48,242 nucleotides of DNA from Lichenicola sp964247755 (GTDB taxonomy: Bacteria > Pseudomonadota > Alphaproteobacteria > Acetobacterales > Acetobacteraceae). Positions 1-8,537 of this stretch are shown here, piece after piece. A program made the translations under genes and the position numbers. The notes below the pieces were generated by a model. It searched no databases, was not told where the DNA came from, and was given only the letters and a program-made list of their open reading frames with translations. Position 1 is the first letter of the stretch. Each line of letters opens with the position of its first letter. The stretch is from contig CAXTVX010000020.1 in NCBI GenBank assembly GCA_964247755.1, forward strand, positions 1 to 48,242. The letters run 5' to 3'.

Positions 1-56
1 CCGTCGCGCAGCTCGCGCGCGGCGCGGGCGGCCATGTCGTTGCGCATCCAGGGCAT
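1..56 (-). CDS. scoB: 3-oxoacid CoA-transferase subunit B, 5' end only
   Basis: Only the first 18 codons lie in the window; the gene runs off the left edge. The reverse strand reads MPWMRNDMAARAARELRDG from an ATG at 56, which is the typical N-terminus of 3-oxoacid CoA-transferase beta subunits. The ATG overlaps the TGA of scoA by one base (TGATG), as expected for translationally coupled subunits. With ScoA it would move CoA from succinyl-CoA to acetoacetate, the end product of leucine breakdown. The identification rests on the short N-terminus plus its position after scoA. Confidence 0.85.
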   Translation of the reverse strand, partial: MPWMRNDMAARAARELRD

Positions 57-763
57 CAGGCGGTCTCCCTCGGCCGGGTGGTGCGGAACTCGATCCGCTT
101 GTCATAGGGCGCGCCGCACACGATGCGCTGCACGAACACCGCGGGCAGGTGGATCCCGTCCGGATCGAGCGCACCGGAGGGCACGATCTCTTCGACCTCG
201 GCCACCGTGACGCGGCCGCACATCCCGGCTGGCACGTTGAAGTTGCGCGCGGTCTTGCGGAACAGGAGGTTGCCGGCGGTGTCGGCCTTCCAGGCCTTTA
301 TGATGGCGAGGTCGGCGACGATGCCGTGCTCAAGGATGAAGGTTTCCCCGTCGAACTGCTTATGCTCCTTGCCCTCGGCAACCAGCGTCCCCACGCCGGT
401 CCTGGTGTAGAACCCCGGGATGCCGGCGCCGCCTGCGCGCATTCGTTCCGCCAGCGTGCCCTGCGGGCAGAACTCCACCTCGATCTCGCCTGCCAGGTAT
501 TGCCGCTCGAACTCCTTGTTCTCCCCGACATAGGAGCTGATCATCCCGGCGATCTGCCGCGAGCGCAGGAGCTTGCCGAGGCCGACGCCGTCGATCCCCG
601 CATTGTTGGACGCGACCCGAAGATGTGCTGTGCCGGCCCGTTCGAGAGCGTCGATCAGCCGCTCCGGGATGCCGCACAGGCCGAAACCCCCCGCTGCGAT
701 CAGCATGCCGTCGAACAGGAGCCCTGCAAGGGCGGCGTCGGCGTTCGGATGGATCTTCTGCAT
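56..763 (-). CDS. scoA: 3-oxoacid CoA-transferase subunit A
   Basis: This is a CoA-transferase family I alpha subunit of 235 residues, the usual length. It carries the family glycine-rich segment GGFGLCGIPE near the N-terminus, SYVGENKEFE, and the ARNFN motif towards the C-terminus. With ScoB it activates acetoacetate to acetoacetyl-CoA using succinyl-CoA, feeding the thiolase encoded just upstream. I chose the ATG at 763 (MQKIHPN), which matches family N-termini. An in-frame TTG at 793, overlapping the thiolase stop, would add ten residues that do not look like the family. The gene lies 26 bp after the thiolase stop and overlaps scoB by one base, so the three form one transcription unit. Confidence 0.93.
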   Translation of the reverse strand: MQKIHPNADAALAGLLFDGMLIAAGGFGLCGIPERLIDALERAGTAHLRVASNNAGIDGVGLGKLLRSRQIAGMISSYVGENKEFERQYLAGEIEVEFCPQGTLAERMRAGGAGIPGFYTRTGVGTLVAEGKEHKQFDGETFILEHGIVADLAIIKAWKADTAGNLLFRKTARNFNVPAGMCGRVTVAEVEEIVPSGALDPDGIHLPAVFVQRIVCGAPYDKRIEFRTTRPRETA

Positions 764-789
764 GCGTCGTGTCCCGGCGTGGAGCGGCG

Positions 790-1968
790 TCAACGTTCAA
801 GCGTCATCGCGATGCCCATGCCGCCACCGATGCACAGCGTCGCCAGTGCGCGCGCGGCGCTGCGCCGCCGCATCTCGTGCAGCAGCGTCACCAGCACGCG
901 GGCACCCGACGCGCCGATCGGATGGCCGAGCGCGATCGCGCCGCCGTTGACGTTCACGATCTCCGGATCCCAGCCCATCTCCCGGTTCACCACGCAGGCC
1001 TGCGCCGCAAACGCCTCGTTCGATTCGATCAGGTCGAGCATTCCGACGCTCCAGCCGGCCTTGTCCAGCGCCCGACGCGAGGCCGGGATCGGCCCCGTTC
1101 CCATCACCGCGGGATCGACGCCGGCTGTCGCGCTGGACACGATGCGCGCCAACGGTTCGAGATGCCGCCGCGCCGCCTCCGCCTCGGTCATCAGCACGAT
1201 CGCGGCCGCCCCGTCGTTGATGCCCGACGCGTTGCCTGCCGTCACGGTGCCGTCCGTTGCGAAGGCCGGCCTAAGCCGTGCCAGCGTCTCCAGCGTGGTG
1301 TCGGCGCGCGGGTGCTCGTCGGTCGCGACATCCTGCTCGCCCTTGCGCGTGCGGACCATGACGGGAACGATCTCTTCGGCGAACCGTCCTGCCTGTCGCG
1401 CACGCTCCGCCAGAACCTGCGAGCGCAGGGCGAGCGCGTCCTGCGCGTCGCGGTCCACCTGCCACCGCTTGGCCATGTTCTCGGCCGTCGAGCCCATGTG
1501 GAAGTCGTGGAACGCGTCCCACAGGCCGTCGGTGACCATCGTGTCGGTCATGGCTAGGTCACCCATGCGGCGGCCAGCGCGAAGGTGGGCGGCATGCGGC
1601 GCCAGCGTCATGCTTTCCTGGCCGCCCGCGACCACCACCCTGGCATCGCCGCAAGCGATCTGCTGCATGCCGAGCGCCACCGCACGCAGTCCGGACCCGC
1701 ACACCTGGTTCAGGCTCCAGGCCGTGGTCTCCTTCGGCAGGCCAGCCCTCATCGCTGCCTGCCGCGCCGGGTTCTGACCCTGTCCGGCCGTCAAGACCTG
1801 CCCAAGGATGACCTCGTCCACATCCTCGGGCGCGACGGCTGCACGCTGCAACGCGCCGGTGATCGCGGCGGCACCCAGCACATGAGCCGGCACGGCCGCA
1901 AACTGCCCGTTGAAGGTTCCGATCGCGGTGCGGGCGGCTGAAACGATCACGATGGAAGACGACGTCAT
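790..1968 (-). CDS. acetyl-CoA C-acetyltransferase (thiolase)
   Basis: The 392-residue product is a full-length thiolase of the biosynthetic/degradative acetoacetyl-CoA type. The acyl-accepting cysteine is Cys90 in NQVCGSGLRAV, His349 lies in GHPIGASGAR, and Cys379 is in the C-terminal CIGGGMG motif, so the catalytic set is complete. It would cleave acetoacetyl-CoA made by ScoAB into two acetyl-CoA, the last step of leucine catabolism. It could also work in polyhydroxybutyrate synthesis (PhaA), but the context with scoAB and the leucine operon favours catabolism. It starts a second minus-strand unit 509 bp after citE. An AGGGA sits about 11 bases before the ATG. Confidence 0.93.
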   Translation of the reverse strand: MTSSSIVIVSAARTAIGTFNGQFAAVPAHVLGAAAITGALQRAAVAPEDVDEVILGQVLTAGQGQNPARQAAMRAGLPKETTAWSLNQVCGSGLRAVALGMQQIACGDARVVVAGGQESMTLAPHAAHLRAGRRMGDLAMTDTMVTDGLWDAFHDFHMGSTAENMAKRWQVDRDAQDALALRSQVLAERARQAGRFAEEIVPVMVRTRKGEQDVATDEHPRADTTLETLARLRPAFATDGTVTAGNASGINDGAAAIVLMTEAEAARRHLEPLARIVSSATAGVDPAVMGTGPIPASRRALDKAGWSVGMLDLIESNEAFAAQACVVNREMGWDPEIVNVNGGAIALGHPIGASGARVLVTLLHEMRRRSAARALATLCIGGGMGIAMTLER

Positions 1969-2477
1969 GTGAACCGTGTCCCTGCGGTTGGAACGATCTT
2001 GTTTCGAAGCAGAACTGCCTGTCCCGCGAGACCGGGAACGCGCTCAGGGCGACACGCACTCGGGAGTCCGGGATCGGCACGACGCGAGGCATCGTTCGTT
2101 AGCACGCAGATCTCGACGCAGACAGTTGGCACCAGGCCTGTCATGCGCTCCCTAGCGGCGATCGCGCTGCGCCTACATGACATCGGCCTACGCACGGGCG
2201 CCTGTCCGCAATGCGCAGTCGGCTGGTGTCGTTTCGCGAACGCCAGAGGGTCCTTCTGCCATCTCCCCGAACGCGCTGGCATGTCCGGCCACCAAATGAC
2301 GTCGCGCGCGGAAGCCGTACGAGGAAGCAGCTTGCTGCGGCAGCGTTCCACCCTCGGCGCACAAGGATGTCGAGCACAACATCTTTCGAACGCCCGCGTC
2401 GTGGCCTGTCGGCAGCGCCACCGACCGACATGACGATGCGTCCCGAAACATGTCGGCCTCGACGTGACCATGCCGGT
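1969..2477 (-). other. 509-bp gap between the leucine operon and thiolase-scoAB
   Basis: I see no convincing gene here. Several open frames cross it on both strands, but none shows a recognisable fold, ribosome binding site or family motif, and their residues are rich in R, S and C as in frame shadows. It lies between two minus-strand units whose functions belong together, so it presumably holds the promoter of the thiolase-scoA-scoB unit. I could not pick a single convincing -35/-10 pair. A decayed gene is also possible. Confidence 0.4.
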
Positions 2478-3383
2478 TCACGGCGTCGACGAGGACGACG
2501 ACACCTCGTCATCCGCCCTGGCAGCTTCCAGTAGTGCCCGTGCCTGCTTCAGATGCGGCAGGTCCAGCATCCGTCCCTCGAGCGCGACCGTCCCGGTGCC
2601 CGGGTCCGCCTCAAACAAGGCCACCACCTTGCGGGCATGCTCCAGCTCCTGTGCAGTCGGCATGAAGATCGCGTTGATCACCGGCACCTGTTGCGGATGG
2701 ATCGCCATCATGCCGACGAACCCGTCGCGGCGGGCGCGGATCGCGTAGGCCTCCAACCCGGCCAGGTCGCGGAACGCCGGGTAGACCGTCTCGATCGGCG
2801 GCAACTCCGCCGCCGAGGCGCCTGCCAGGCACAGCGTGCGCGCAAGCCGGCACAGGTCGCTGTAGCCGCCATCCTCACCCCGATTGGTGGAGGCACCCAC
2901 CGCCGCCGGCAGGTCCTCAGCACCCCAGGTCAGGCCGGCGAGGCGGGTGCTCGAGCCGCGATAGCCGCCGAGCGTGAACAGGGCGCGCGGCGTCTCGGTG
3001 GCGATCGGCAGGATGCGGATCCGTCCCGCCGCCAGGGCCGCCGACGCCTCCAGCGCGGTCAGGTAGTGGTCAAGCCGCACCACGTCCTCGGCGCCGTCCG
3101 GCTTGGGCAGCACGATCCCGTCCGGGCCACCCGGCACCACCGTGGCCAGGTCGGCCAGGGCATGCGGACCGGACAGCGGGTTGATCCGCACGAACACCGC
3201 GGGCGTCCGCGGTGCCGGCCGCTCCGCCAGGAACCGGCTCGCCAGCCGGCGTGCGTCCGGCTTCCTCTGCTCCGCGACGGAGTCTTCGAGGTCTAGAATG
3301 ACGACGTCAGCGCCGGATCCGGACGCCTTGTCCAGCTTCGACGGCGCGTCCGCCGGCACGAACAGCCAGGAGCGCAGCCTCAT
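2478..3383 (-). CDS. CitE-like HpcH/HpaI family acyl-CoA lyase
   Basis: The 301-residue product is a CitE-type lyase of the HpcH/HpaI aldolase superfamily. It opens with LRSWLFVPADAPSKLDKA and VILDLEDSV, then VRINPL (CoA/substrate arginine), GIVLPKPDG, the metal-binding glutamate in PIATETPRALF and the aspartate in GAEDL. The family cleaves 3-hydroxyacyl-CoA thioesters such as malyl-, citramalyl- or hydroxymethylglutaryl-CoA. Its place as last gene after maoC in a bkd-ivd-mcc operon mirrors M. tuberculosis Rv2498c, a beta-hydroxyacyl-CoA lyase used in leucine and itaconate dissimilation. I infer that it splits HMG-CoA here into acetyl-CoA and acetoacetate. The ATG at 3383 overlaps the maoC stop (ATGA); a longer frame upstream is spurious. 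The C-terminus ends in a serine-rich tail. Confidence 0.88.
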   Translation of the reverse strand: MRLRSWLFVPADAPSKLDKASGSGADVVILDLEDSVAEQRKPDARRLASRFLAERPAPRTPAVFVRINPLSGPHALADLATVVPGGPDGIVLPKPDGAEDVVRLDHYLTALEASAALAAGRIRILPIATETPRALFTLGGYRGSSTRLAGLTWGAEDLPAAVGASTNRGEDGGYSDLCRLARTLCLAGASAAELPPIETVYPAFRDLAGLEAYAIRARRDGFVGMMAIHPQQVPVINAIFMPTAQELEHARKVVALFEADPGTGTVALEGRMLDLPHLKQARALLEAARADDEVSSSSSTP

Positions 3384-3841
3384 GCCGGGCTCCTCAGCAG
3401 CAGGGCGGTGCGCCGGCACCGGCAGACGACCTCGTCGCGCTGGTTGATGGCGCGATGCTCGAACACCACGATCCCGTTCCCTGGCCGTGACTGGCTGTCG
3501 CGCGTCTCGACCACGGTGGTCTCGACCCACAGCGTGTCGCCGACGAAGACCGGCTTCGGCATCACCACCGCGTCGTAGCCGAGATTGGCGACCAGCGTGC
3601 CCAACGTGGTGTCGCCGACCGAGATGCCGATCATCAGGCCGAAGGTGAAGATGCCGTTGACGACGATGCGGCCGAACTCGCTGGCAGCGGCAAATTCCGC
3701 GTCCAGGTGCAGCGGCTGCGTGTTGTGCGTCAGCGCGCTGACCAGCAGGTTGTCGGTCTCGGTGACGGTGCGGCGTAGGTCGTGCTGCACGGTCCAGCCG
3801 ACCTCGAACTGGTCGTAGTATCTACCCGCCACGATCCGCAC
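3380..3841 (-). CDS. MaoC family (hot-dog) enoyl-CoA hydratase
   Basis: A 153-residue MaoC-like hot-dog protein. It has FEVGWTVQHDLRRTVTETDN at the N-terminus, then LTHNTQPLHLDAEFAA with the Asn/His pair typical of the hydratase active site, and FGRIVVNGIFTFGLMIG. Its equivalent by synteny is M. tuberculosis Rv2499c. Since no crotonase-type methylglutaconyl-CoA hydratase is present, I infer that it hydrates 3-methylglutaconyl-CoA (and perhaps mesaconyl- or itaconyl-CoA) to feed the CitE-like lyase. The gene overlaps mccA by 20 bp at its start and citE by 4 bp at its end, so all three are co-translated. The MaoC family assignment is firm; the substrate is inferred from context. Confidence 0.9.
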   Translation of the reverse strand: MRIVAGRYYDQFEVGWTVQHDLRRTVTETDNLLVSALTHNTQPLHLDAEFAAASEFGRIVVNGIFTFGLMIGISVGDTTLGTLVANLGYDAVVMPKPVFVGDTLWVETTVVETRDSQSRPGNGIVVFEHRAINQRDEVVCRCRRTALLLRSPA

Positions 3842-5699
3842 CCTCCGGATCGAGCCGCACCAGCACCAGCTCCTCCGTCACCTGCTGCCCGACGCGTACC
3901 GCCAGCTCGGCGACGACCCCCGCGAACGGCGCCTGCAGCGACAGCTCCATCTTCATCGCTTCCACGACCACCAGGGGCGCTCCCTTCGCCACCGCCTCGC
4001 CGACCGCCACCGCGACCGCCACCACGCGTCCGGGCATCGGCGAGGTAACGGCGCCGCTCCCCCGGTCCGCCTCCGGCCCGTCCTGCGCGACCGGATCCCG
4101 AAACGCGTACGGCTCGCCCGCCTCGAACACCACGATCTCGCCATCCCGCGCGAACACCGGCAGCGACCGGGCCGGCGCCCGCGCCATGGGCGTGATCACC
4201 CGCGTCCCGCCGGCATGGGCCAGCCGCACCTCGAGCCGCGGCTCCGCGTTCAGCCGGAAGCCGGCCAGCGGCCCGTCGGTGTCGCGGAGGCGTCGGCGGC
4301 CGGCCGCGTCCAGGACCGCCGCGGACGGCTCCCCGGGCCGGGTCAGCGCGTCGAGCCGGGCGTCGATGAACCCGGTCTCCACCCGCCCCGCCACGAAGTC
4401 CGGATGCGACAGGGCGCGGACCAGGAACCCGGCATTGGTCCTGACCGGCCACGCCTCGACCGCGCCGCACGCCGCCGCCAGCCTCGCCGCCGCCTCCTGC
4501 CGGGTCCGCCCGTGCACGATCAGCTTGGCGATCAGCGGGTCGTAGAAGGCGGAAACCTCCGACCCCTGCTCGACCGCGCTGTCCACCCGCACGGCATCCC
4601 CCGGCAGGCGGAGGTGATGCAGCCGCCCGGTGGAGGGCAGGAAGCCGATGGCGGGCTGCTCGGCATAGAGTCGCGCTTCCATCGCCCAGCCGTCGAGACG
4701 CAGCTGCTCCTGCGCCAGCGGCAGCGCCTCGCCGGACGCGACGCGCAGCTGCCACTCGACCAGGTCCTGCCCGGTGACCGCTTCCGTCACCGGATGCTCC
4801 ACCTGCAGCCGCGTGTTCATCTCCATGAACCAGATGCGGTCGGCGCGAAGCCCGTCGCTCCCGTCTGCGATGAACTCGATCGTGCCGGCGCCGCGGTAGC
4901 CCACTGCCCGTGCCGCCCTGACTGCGGCGGCGCACACCGCCTCGCGTACGGCGGGCTCCAGCCCGGGCGCCGGCGCCTCCTCGACCACCTTCTGGTGCCG
5001 GCGCTGCAGCGAGCAGTCGCGCTCGAACAGGTGCACGACGTTGCCGTGGTCGTCGGCGAACACCTGCACCTCGATGTGGCGCGGCCGGGTCACCCAGGTC
5101 TCCAGCAGCACCCGGTCGTCGCCGAACGCCGCCTCCGCCTCGCGACGGCAGGAGGCGAGCGAGGCCGCGAACTCCTCCGGCCGGTTGACCCGTCGCATCC
5201 CCTTGCCGCCGCCGCCGCCGACCGCCTTGATCAGCACCGGGTAGCCGATCCGGCCGGCCTCCGACGCCAACCGCTCCCCGGTCTGGTCGTCGCCCAGGTA
5301 GCCAGGCGTGACCGGCACGCCCGCCTCGGCCATCAGCGACTTGGCAGCGTCCTTGAGCCCCATGGCGCGGATCGACGCCGGTGGCGGCCCGACCCAGACC
5401 AGCCCGGCCGCGATCACCGCCTCGGCGAACCCGGCATTCTCCGACAGGAAGCCGTAGCCCGGATGGATCGCCTCCGCCCCCGTGCTGCGGGCGGCCTCCA
5501 GGATGCGCTCCGCCACCAGGTAGCTTTCGCGCGCCGGAGCAGGTCCGATCGCGACCGCCTGGTCCGCCTCGGCCACGAACGGCGCCTGCGCATCCGCGTC
5601 CGAGAACACGGCGACGCTGCGTATGCCGAGCCGCCGGCAGGTGCGGATGATCCGCCGGGCGATCTCGCCTCGGTTGGCGATGAGCAGGGACGCGATCAT
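3822..5699 (-). CDS. mccA: 3-methylcrotonyl-CoA carboxylase alpha (biotin) subunit
   Basis: The 625-residue protein has the full biotin-carboxylase plus carrier layout. It begins SLLIANRGEIARRIIRTCR, has GYGFLSEN, the glycine-rich ATP loop KAVGGGGGKGMR near residue 160, RDCSLQRRHQKVVEEAPAP and FMEMNTRLQVEHPVTE. It ends with a biotinyl domain whose EAMKME motif places the biotinylated Lys at 583. It carboxylates its own biotin with ATP and bicarbonate; MccB then passes the carboxyl group to 3-methylcrotonyl-CoA. Sequence alone does not separate MCC from geranyl- or propionyl-CoA carboxylase, but the position between ivd/mccB and a hydratase and lyase makes MCC the best call. It starts six bases after mccB. 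Confidence 0.92.
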   Translation of the reverse strand: MIASLLIANRGEIARRIIRTCRRLGIRSVAVFSDADAQAPFVAEADQAVAIGPAPARESYLVAERILEAARSTGAEAIHPGYGFLSENAGFAEAVIAAGLVWVGPPPASIRAMGLKDAAKSLMAEAGVPVTPGYLGDDQTGERLASEAGRIGYPVLIKAVGGGGGKGMRRVNRPEEFAASLASCRREAEAAFGDDRVLLETWVTRPRHIEVQVFADDHGNVVHLFERDCSLQRRHQKVVEEAPAPGLEPAVREAVCAAAVRAARAVGYRGAGTIEFIADGSDGLRADRIWFMEMNTRLQVEHPVTEAVTGQDLVEWQLRVASGEALPLAQEQLRLDGWAMEARLYAEQPAIGFLPSTGRLHHLRLPGDAVRVDSAVEQGSEVSAFYDPLIAKLIVHGRTRQEAAARLAAACGAVEAWPVRTNAGFLVRALSHPDFVAGRVETGFIDARLDALTRPGEPSAAVLDAAGRRRLRDTDGPLAGFRLNAEPRLEVRLAHAGGTRVITPMARAPARSLPVFARDGEIVVFEAGEPYAFRDPVAQDGPEADRGSGAVTSPMPGRVVAVAVAVGEAVAKGAPLVVVEAMKMELSLQAPFAGVVAELAVRVGQQVTEELVLVRLDPEGADRGG

Positions 5700-5705
5700 G
5701 TCCGC

Positions 5706-7331
5706 CTACATCCGGAACAGGCCGAAGCGCGGCGACGCTGCGATCGGCGCGTTCAGCGACGCCGAGATCGCCAGGCCCAGCACGTCGCGCGTCTGCACCG
5801 GATCGATGATCCCGTCGTCCCAGAGCCGGGCCGTGGCATAGCGCGGGTCGGACTCCGCATCGTAGCGGGTGCGGATCGGCGCCTTGAACGCGTCCTCCTC
5901 CTCGGCGCTCCAGTGCTCCCCCCTGGCCTCCATCCCGTCGCGGCGCACCGTCGCCAGCACGCTCGCCGCCTGCTCGCCGCCCATCACCCCGATCCGCGAG
6001 TTCGGCCAGCTGAACAGCAGCCGCGGCCCGAAGGCGCGCCCGCACATGCCGTAGTTGCCGGCGCCGAAGCTGCTGCCGATCAGCACGGTGAACTTCGGCA
6101 CGCTCGCGGTCGCCACCGCGGTCACCATCTTCGCGCCGTCCTTGGCGATGCCGCCGGCCTCGTAGCGGCCGCCGACCATGAAGCCGGAGATGTTCTGCAG
6201 GAACACCAGCGGCGTGCGACGCTGGCAGGCGAGCTCGATGAAGTGCGCCGCCTTCTGCGCGCTCTCCGAGAACAGCACGCCGTTGTTGGCCAGGATCGCC
6301 ACCGGATAGCCCAGGATCCGGGCAAAGCCGGTGACCAGGGTCGGGCCGTATAGCGGCCGGAACTCGTGCAGCTCGGAGTTGTCGACGATCCGGGCGATCA
6401 CGTCGCGCACCTCGTACGGCGCGCGGCGGTCGACCGGCACGATCCCGTACAGCTCGGCCGGGTCGTAGCGCGGCGGCACCGGCTCGGCGACGTCGATGTC
6501 GACGCGCTTGACGGTGTTGAGGCGCCCGACGATGTCGCGCACGATCCCGAGCGCGTGCTCGTCGGTCCGCGCCACGTGGTCGACCACCCCGGACCTGCGG
6601 CCATGCGTGTCGGCGCCGCCGAGCTCGGTGGCGGTGATGACCTCGCCGGTTGCCGCCTTCACCAGCGGCGGCCCAGCCAGGAAGATCGCGCCCTGGCTAT
6701 CCGGCCCCAGCCCGCGCACGATCACCGCCTCGTCGCTCATCGCCGGCATGTAGGCGCCGCCCGCGGTGCTGAGGCCCATGACGCAGGCGATCTGCGCGAT
6801 GCCCGCCGCACTCATCCGCGCCTGGTTGTAGAAGATGCGCCCGAAATGCTCGCGGTCGGGAAACACCTCGGCTTGGTGCGGCAGGTTGGCGCCGCCGCTG
6901 TCGACCAGATAGACGCAGGGCAGGCGGTTCTCCTCCGCCACCTCCTGCGCCCGCAGGTGCTTCTTCACCGTGAGCGGGAAGTAGGCGCCGCCCTTCACCG
7001 TCGGGTCGTTGGCGACGATCATCACCTCGCGTCCCGCGACGCGGCCGATGCCGGTGATCAGGCCCGCCCCCGGCGCCTCGTCGCCATACATCCCGAGCGC
7101 CGCCAGCTGGCCCAGCTCCAGGAACGGCGCGCCCGGATCGAGCAGCCGCTCCACCCGGTCCCGCGGCAGCAGCTTGCCGCGTGCCAGGTGGCGCTCGCGC
7201 GACGCCGCCGGACCGCCTTGTGCCGTGATCCGCACCTGCTCGCGCAGCGCCTGGGCGCAGTCGCGGTTGAAGCCGGCGTTGCGCGCGAACGCCTCGCTGC
7301 CGACGTCCACCGTGCTCGCCAACCGCGTCAT
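5706..7331 (-). CDS. mccB: 3-methylcrotonyl-CoA carboxylase beta (carboxyltransferase) subunit
   Basis: The 541-residue carboxyltransferase has both crotonase-like halves. The N-terminal half contains RERHLARGKLLPRDRVERLL, YLVDSGGANLPHQ and MGLSTAGGAYMPAMSD. The C-terminal half contains LANNGVLFSESAQKAAHFI, FLQNISGFMVG, FGAGNYGMCGRAF and WPNSRIGVMGGEQAA. These are hallmarks of methylcrotonyl/propionyl-CoA carboxylase beta subunits, and the QNISGFMVG form with AGNYGMCGRA is that of MCC-type proteins. It converts 3-methylcrotonyl-CoA to 3-methylglutaconyl-CoA with MccA. The ATG at 7331 overlaps the ivd stop by four bases (ATGA). A much longer frame reading through from upstream is an artefact overlapping ivd. 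Confidence 0.93.
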   Translation of the reverse strand: MTRLASTVDVGSEAFARNAGFNRDCAQALREQVRITAQGGPAASRERHLARGKLLPRDRVERLLDPGAPFLELGQLAALGMYGDEAPGAGLITGIGRVAGREVMIVANDPTVKGGAYFPLTVKKHLRAQEVAEENRLPCVYLVDSGGANLPHQAEVFPDREHFGRIFYNQARMSAAGIAQIACVMGLSTAGGAYMPAMSDEAVIVRGLGPDSQGAIFLAGPPLVKAATGEVITATELGGADTHGRRSGVVDHVARTDEHALGIVRDIVGRLNTVKRVDIDVAEPVPPRYDPAELYGIVPVDRRAPYEVRDVIARIVDNSELHEFRPLYGPTLVTGFARILGYPVAILANNGVLFSESAQKAAHFIELACQRRTPLVFLQNISGFMVGGRYEAGGIAKDGAKMVTAVATASVPKFTVLIGSSFGAGNYGMCGRAFGPRLLFSWPNSRIGVMGGEQAASVLATVRRDGMEARGEHWSAEEEDAFKAPIRTRYDAESDPRYATARLWDDGIIDPVQTRDVLGLAISASLNAPIAASPRFGLFRM

Positions 7332-8494
7332 CGCGGCGTGCTTCCCTCGATCAGCTCGCGCCCGATCAGGTAGCGCCGGATCTCGTTGGTGCCGGCGCCG
7401 ATGTCGTACAGCTTGGCATCGCGCAACAGCCGCTCGACCGGCCATTCCCGTGTATAGCCGGCGCCGCCCAGTGCCTGGATCGCTTCCAGCGAAACTCGCA
7501 CCGCGTTCTCGCTGGCGAGCAGGATCGCCGCGGCGGCATCGGTGCGCGTGGTATTCCCGGCGTCGCACGCCTTCGCCACCGCATAGACGTAGGCGCGCGA
7601 CGAGTTGAGCGCCACGTACATGTCGGCGATCTTGGCCTGCATGAGCTGGAACCCGCCGATCGGCTGGCCGAACTGTTTGCGCTCGCGGACATAGGGCAGG
7701 CACACGTCGAGGCAGGCCTGCATGATGCCGAGCGGACCGCCGGCCAGCACCGCGCGCTCGTAGTCCAGGCCTGACATCAGGATCCTGACGCCCTGTCCCT
7801 CGCGGCCCATGACCTGCTCGTCCGGGATCTCGCAGTCCTGGAACACCAGCTCCGCGGTGTCGCTGCCGCGCATGCCCATCTTGTCGAGCTTGCGCGATAC
7901 CGAGAACCCGGGCGTGCCCTTCTCGACCAGGAACGCGGTGATCCCCTTCGGGCCGGCGGCCGGATCGGTCTTGGCATACACCACCAGCACCTCCGCCGAG
8001 GGGGCGTTGGTGATCCAGAACTTGGTGCCGTTCAGCACGTAGCGATCGCCGCGGCGCTCCGCCTTGAGCCGCATCGACACCACGTCCGAACCCGAGCCCA
8101 CCTCGGACATGGCGAGTGCCCCGACATGCTCGCCCGAGATCAGCCCGGGCAGGTAGCGCTGCCTCTGCGCGTCGCTGCCCCAGCGCCGGATCTGGTTGAT
8201 GCACAGGTTGGAATGCGCGCCATAGCTGAGCCCGACGGCGGCGGAAGCACGCGACACCTCCTCCATCGCCACCACGTGCTCCAGGTAGCCGAGCCCGAGC
8301 CCGCCATACTCCTCCTCGACAGTGATGCCGTGCAGCCCGAGCGCACCCATCTCCGGCCAGAGTGTTCGAGGAAAGGTGTTGGTCTCGTCGATCTCCTTCG
8401 CGATCGGCGCGATGCGGTCTGCGGCGAAGCGCGCCGTGCTGTCCCGGATCGCGTCCGCGTTCTCGCCCAGCGAGAACTCAAGCCCACCGCTCAT
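7328..8494 (-). CDS. ivd: isovaleryl-CoA dehydrogenase
   Basis: A 388-residue acyl-CoA dehydrogenase. The family signatures ALAMSEVGSGSDVVSM and FWITN (flavin binding) are present, followed by GMRGSDTAELVF. Most tellingly, SGLDYERAVLAGGPLG carries the isovaleryl-type catalytic glutamate at residue 246, where most other family members have theirs near the C-terminus. It ends with YDIGAGTNEIRRYLIGREL. It oxidises isovaleryl-CoA to 3-methylcrotonyl-CoA, passing electrons to electron-transfer flavoprotein. I chose the ATG at 8494 because AAGGGAG lies seven bases before it; ten more in-frame residues upstream lack such a site. It follows bkdC by 43 bp and overlaps mccB by four bases. Confidence 0.94.
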   Translation of the reverse strand: MSGGLEFSLGENADAIRDSTARFAADRIAPIAKEIDETNTFPRTLWPEMGALGLHGITVEEEYGGLGLGYLEHVVAMEEVSRASAAVGLSYGAHSNLCINQIRRWGSDAQRQRYLPGLISGEHVGALAMSEVGSGSDVVSMRLKAERRGDRYVLNGTKFWITNAPSAEVLVVYAKTDPAAGPKGITAFLVEKGTPGFSVSRKLDKMGMRGSDTAELVFQDCEIPDEQVMGREGQGVRILMSGLDYERAVLAGGPLGIMQACLDVCLPYVRERKQFGQPIGGFQLMQAKIADMYVALNSSRAYVYAVAKACDAGNTTRTDAAAAILLASENAVRVSLEAIQALGGAGYTREWPVERLLRDAKLYDIGAGTNEIRRYLIGRELIEGSTPR

Positions 8495-8537
8495 CGAGCA
8501 CTCCCTTGGCTGGACATCCGGCACACGCGCCCCGCCA

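Noticed and set aside
1965..2471. A 168-codon minus-strand frame filling the gap before the thiolase
   Set aside because: It has no ribosome binding site at its opening, no recognisable domain and an R/S/C-rich composition, and it overlaps the thiolase start.
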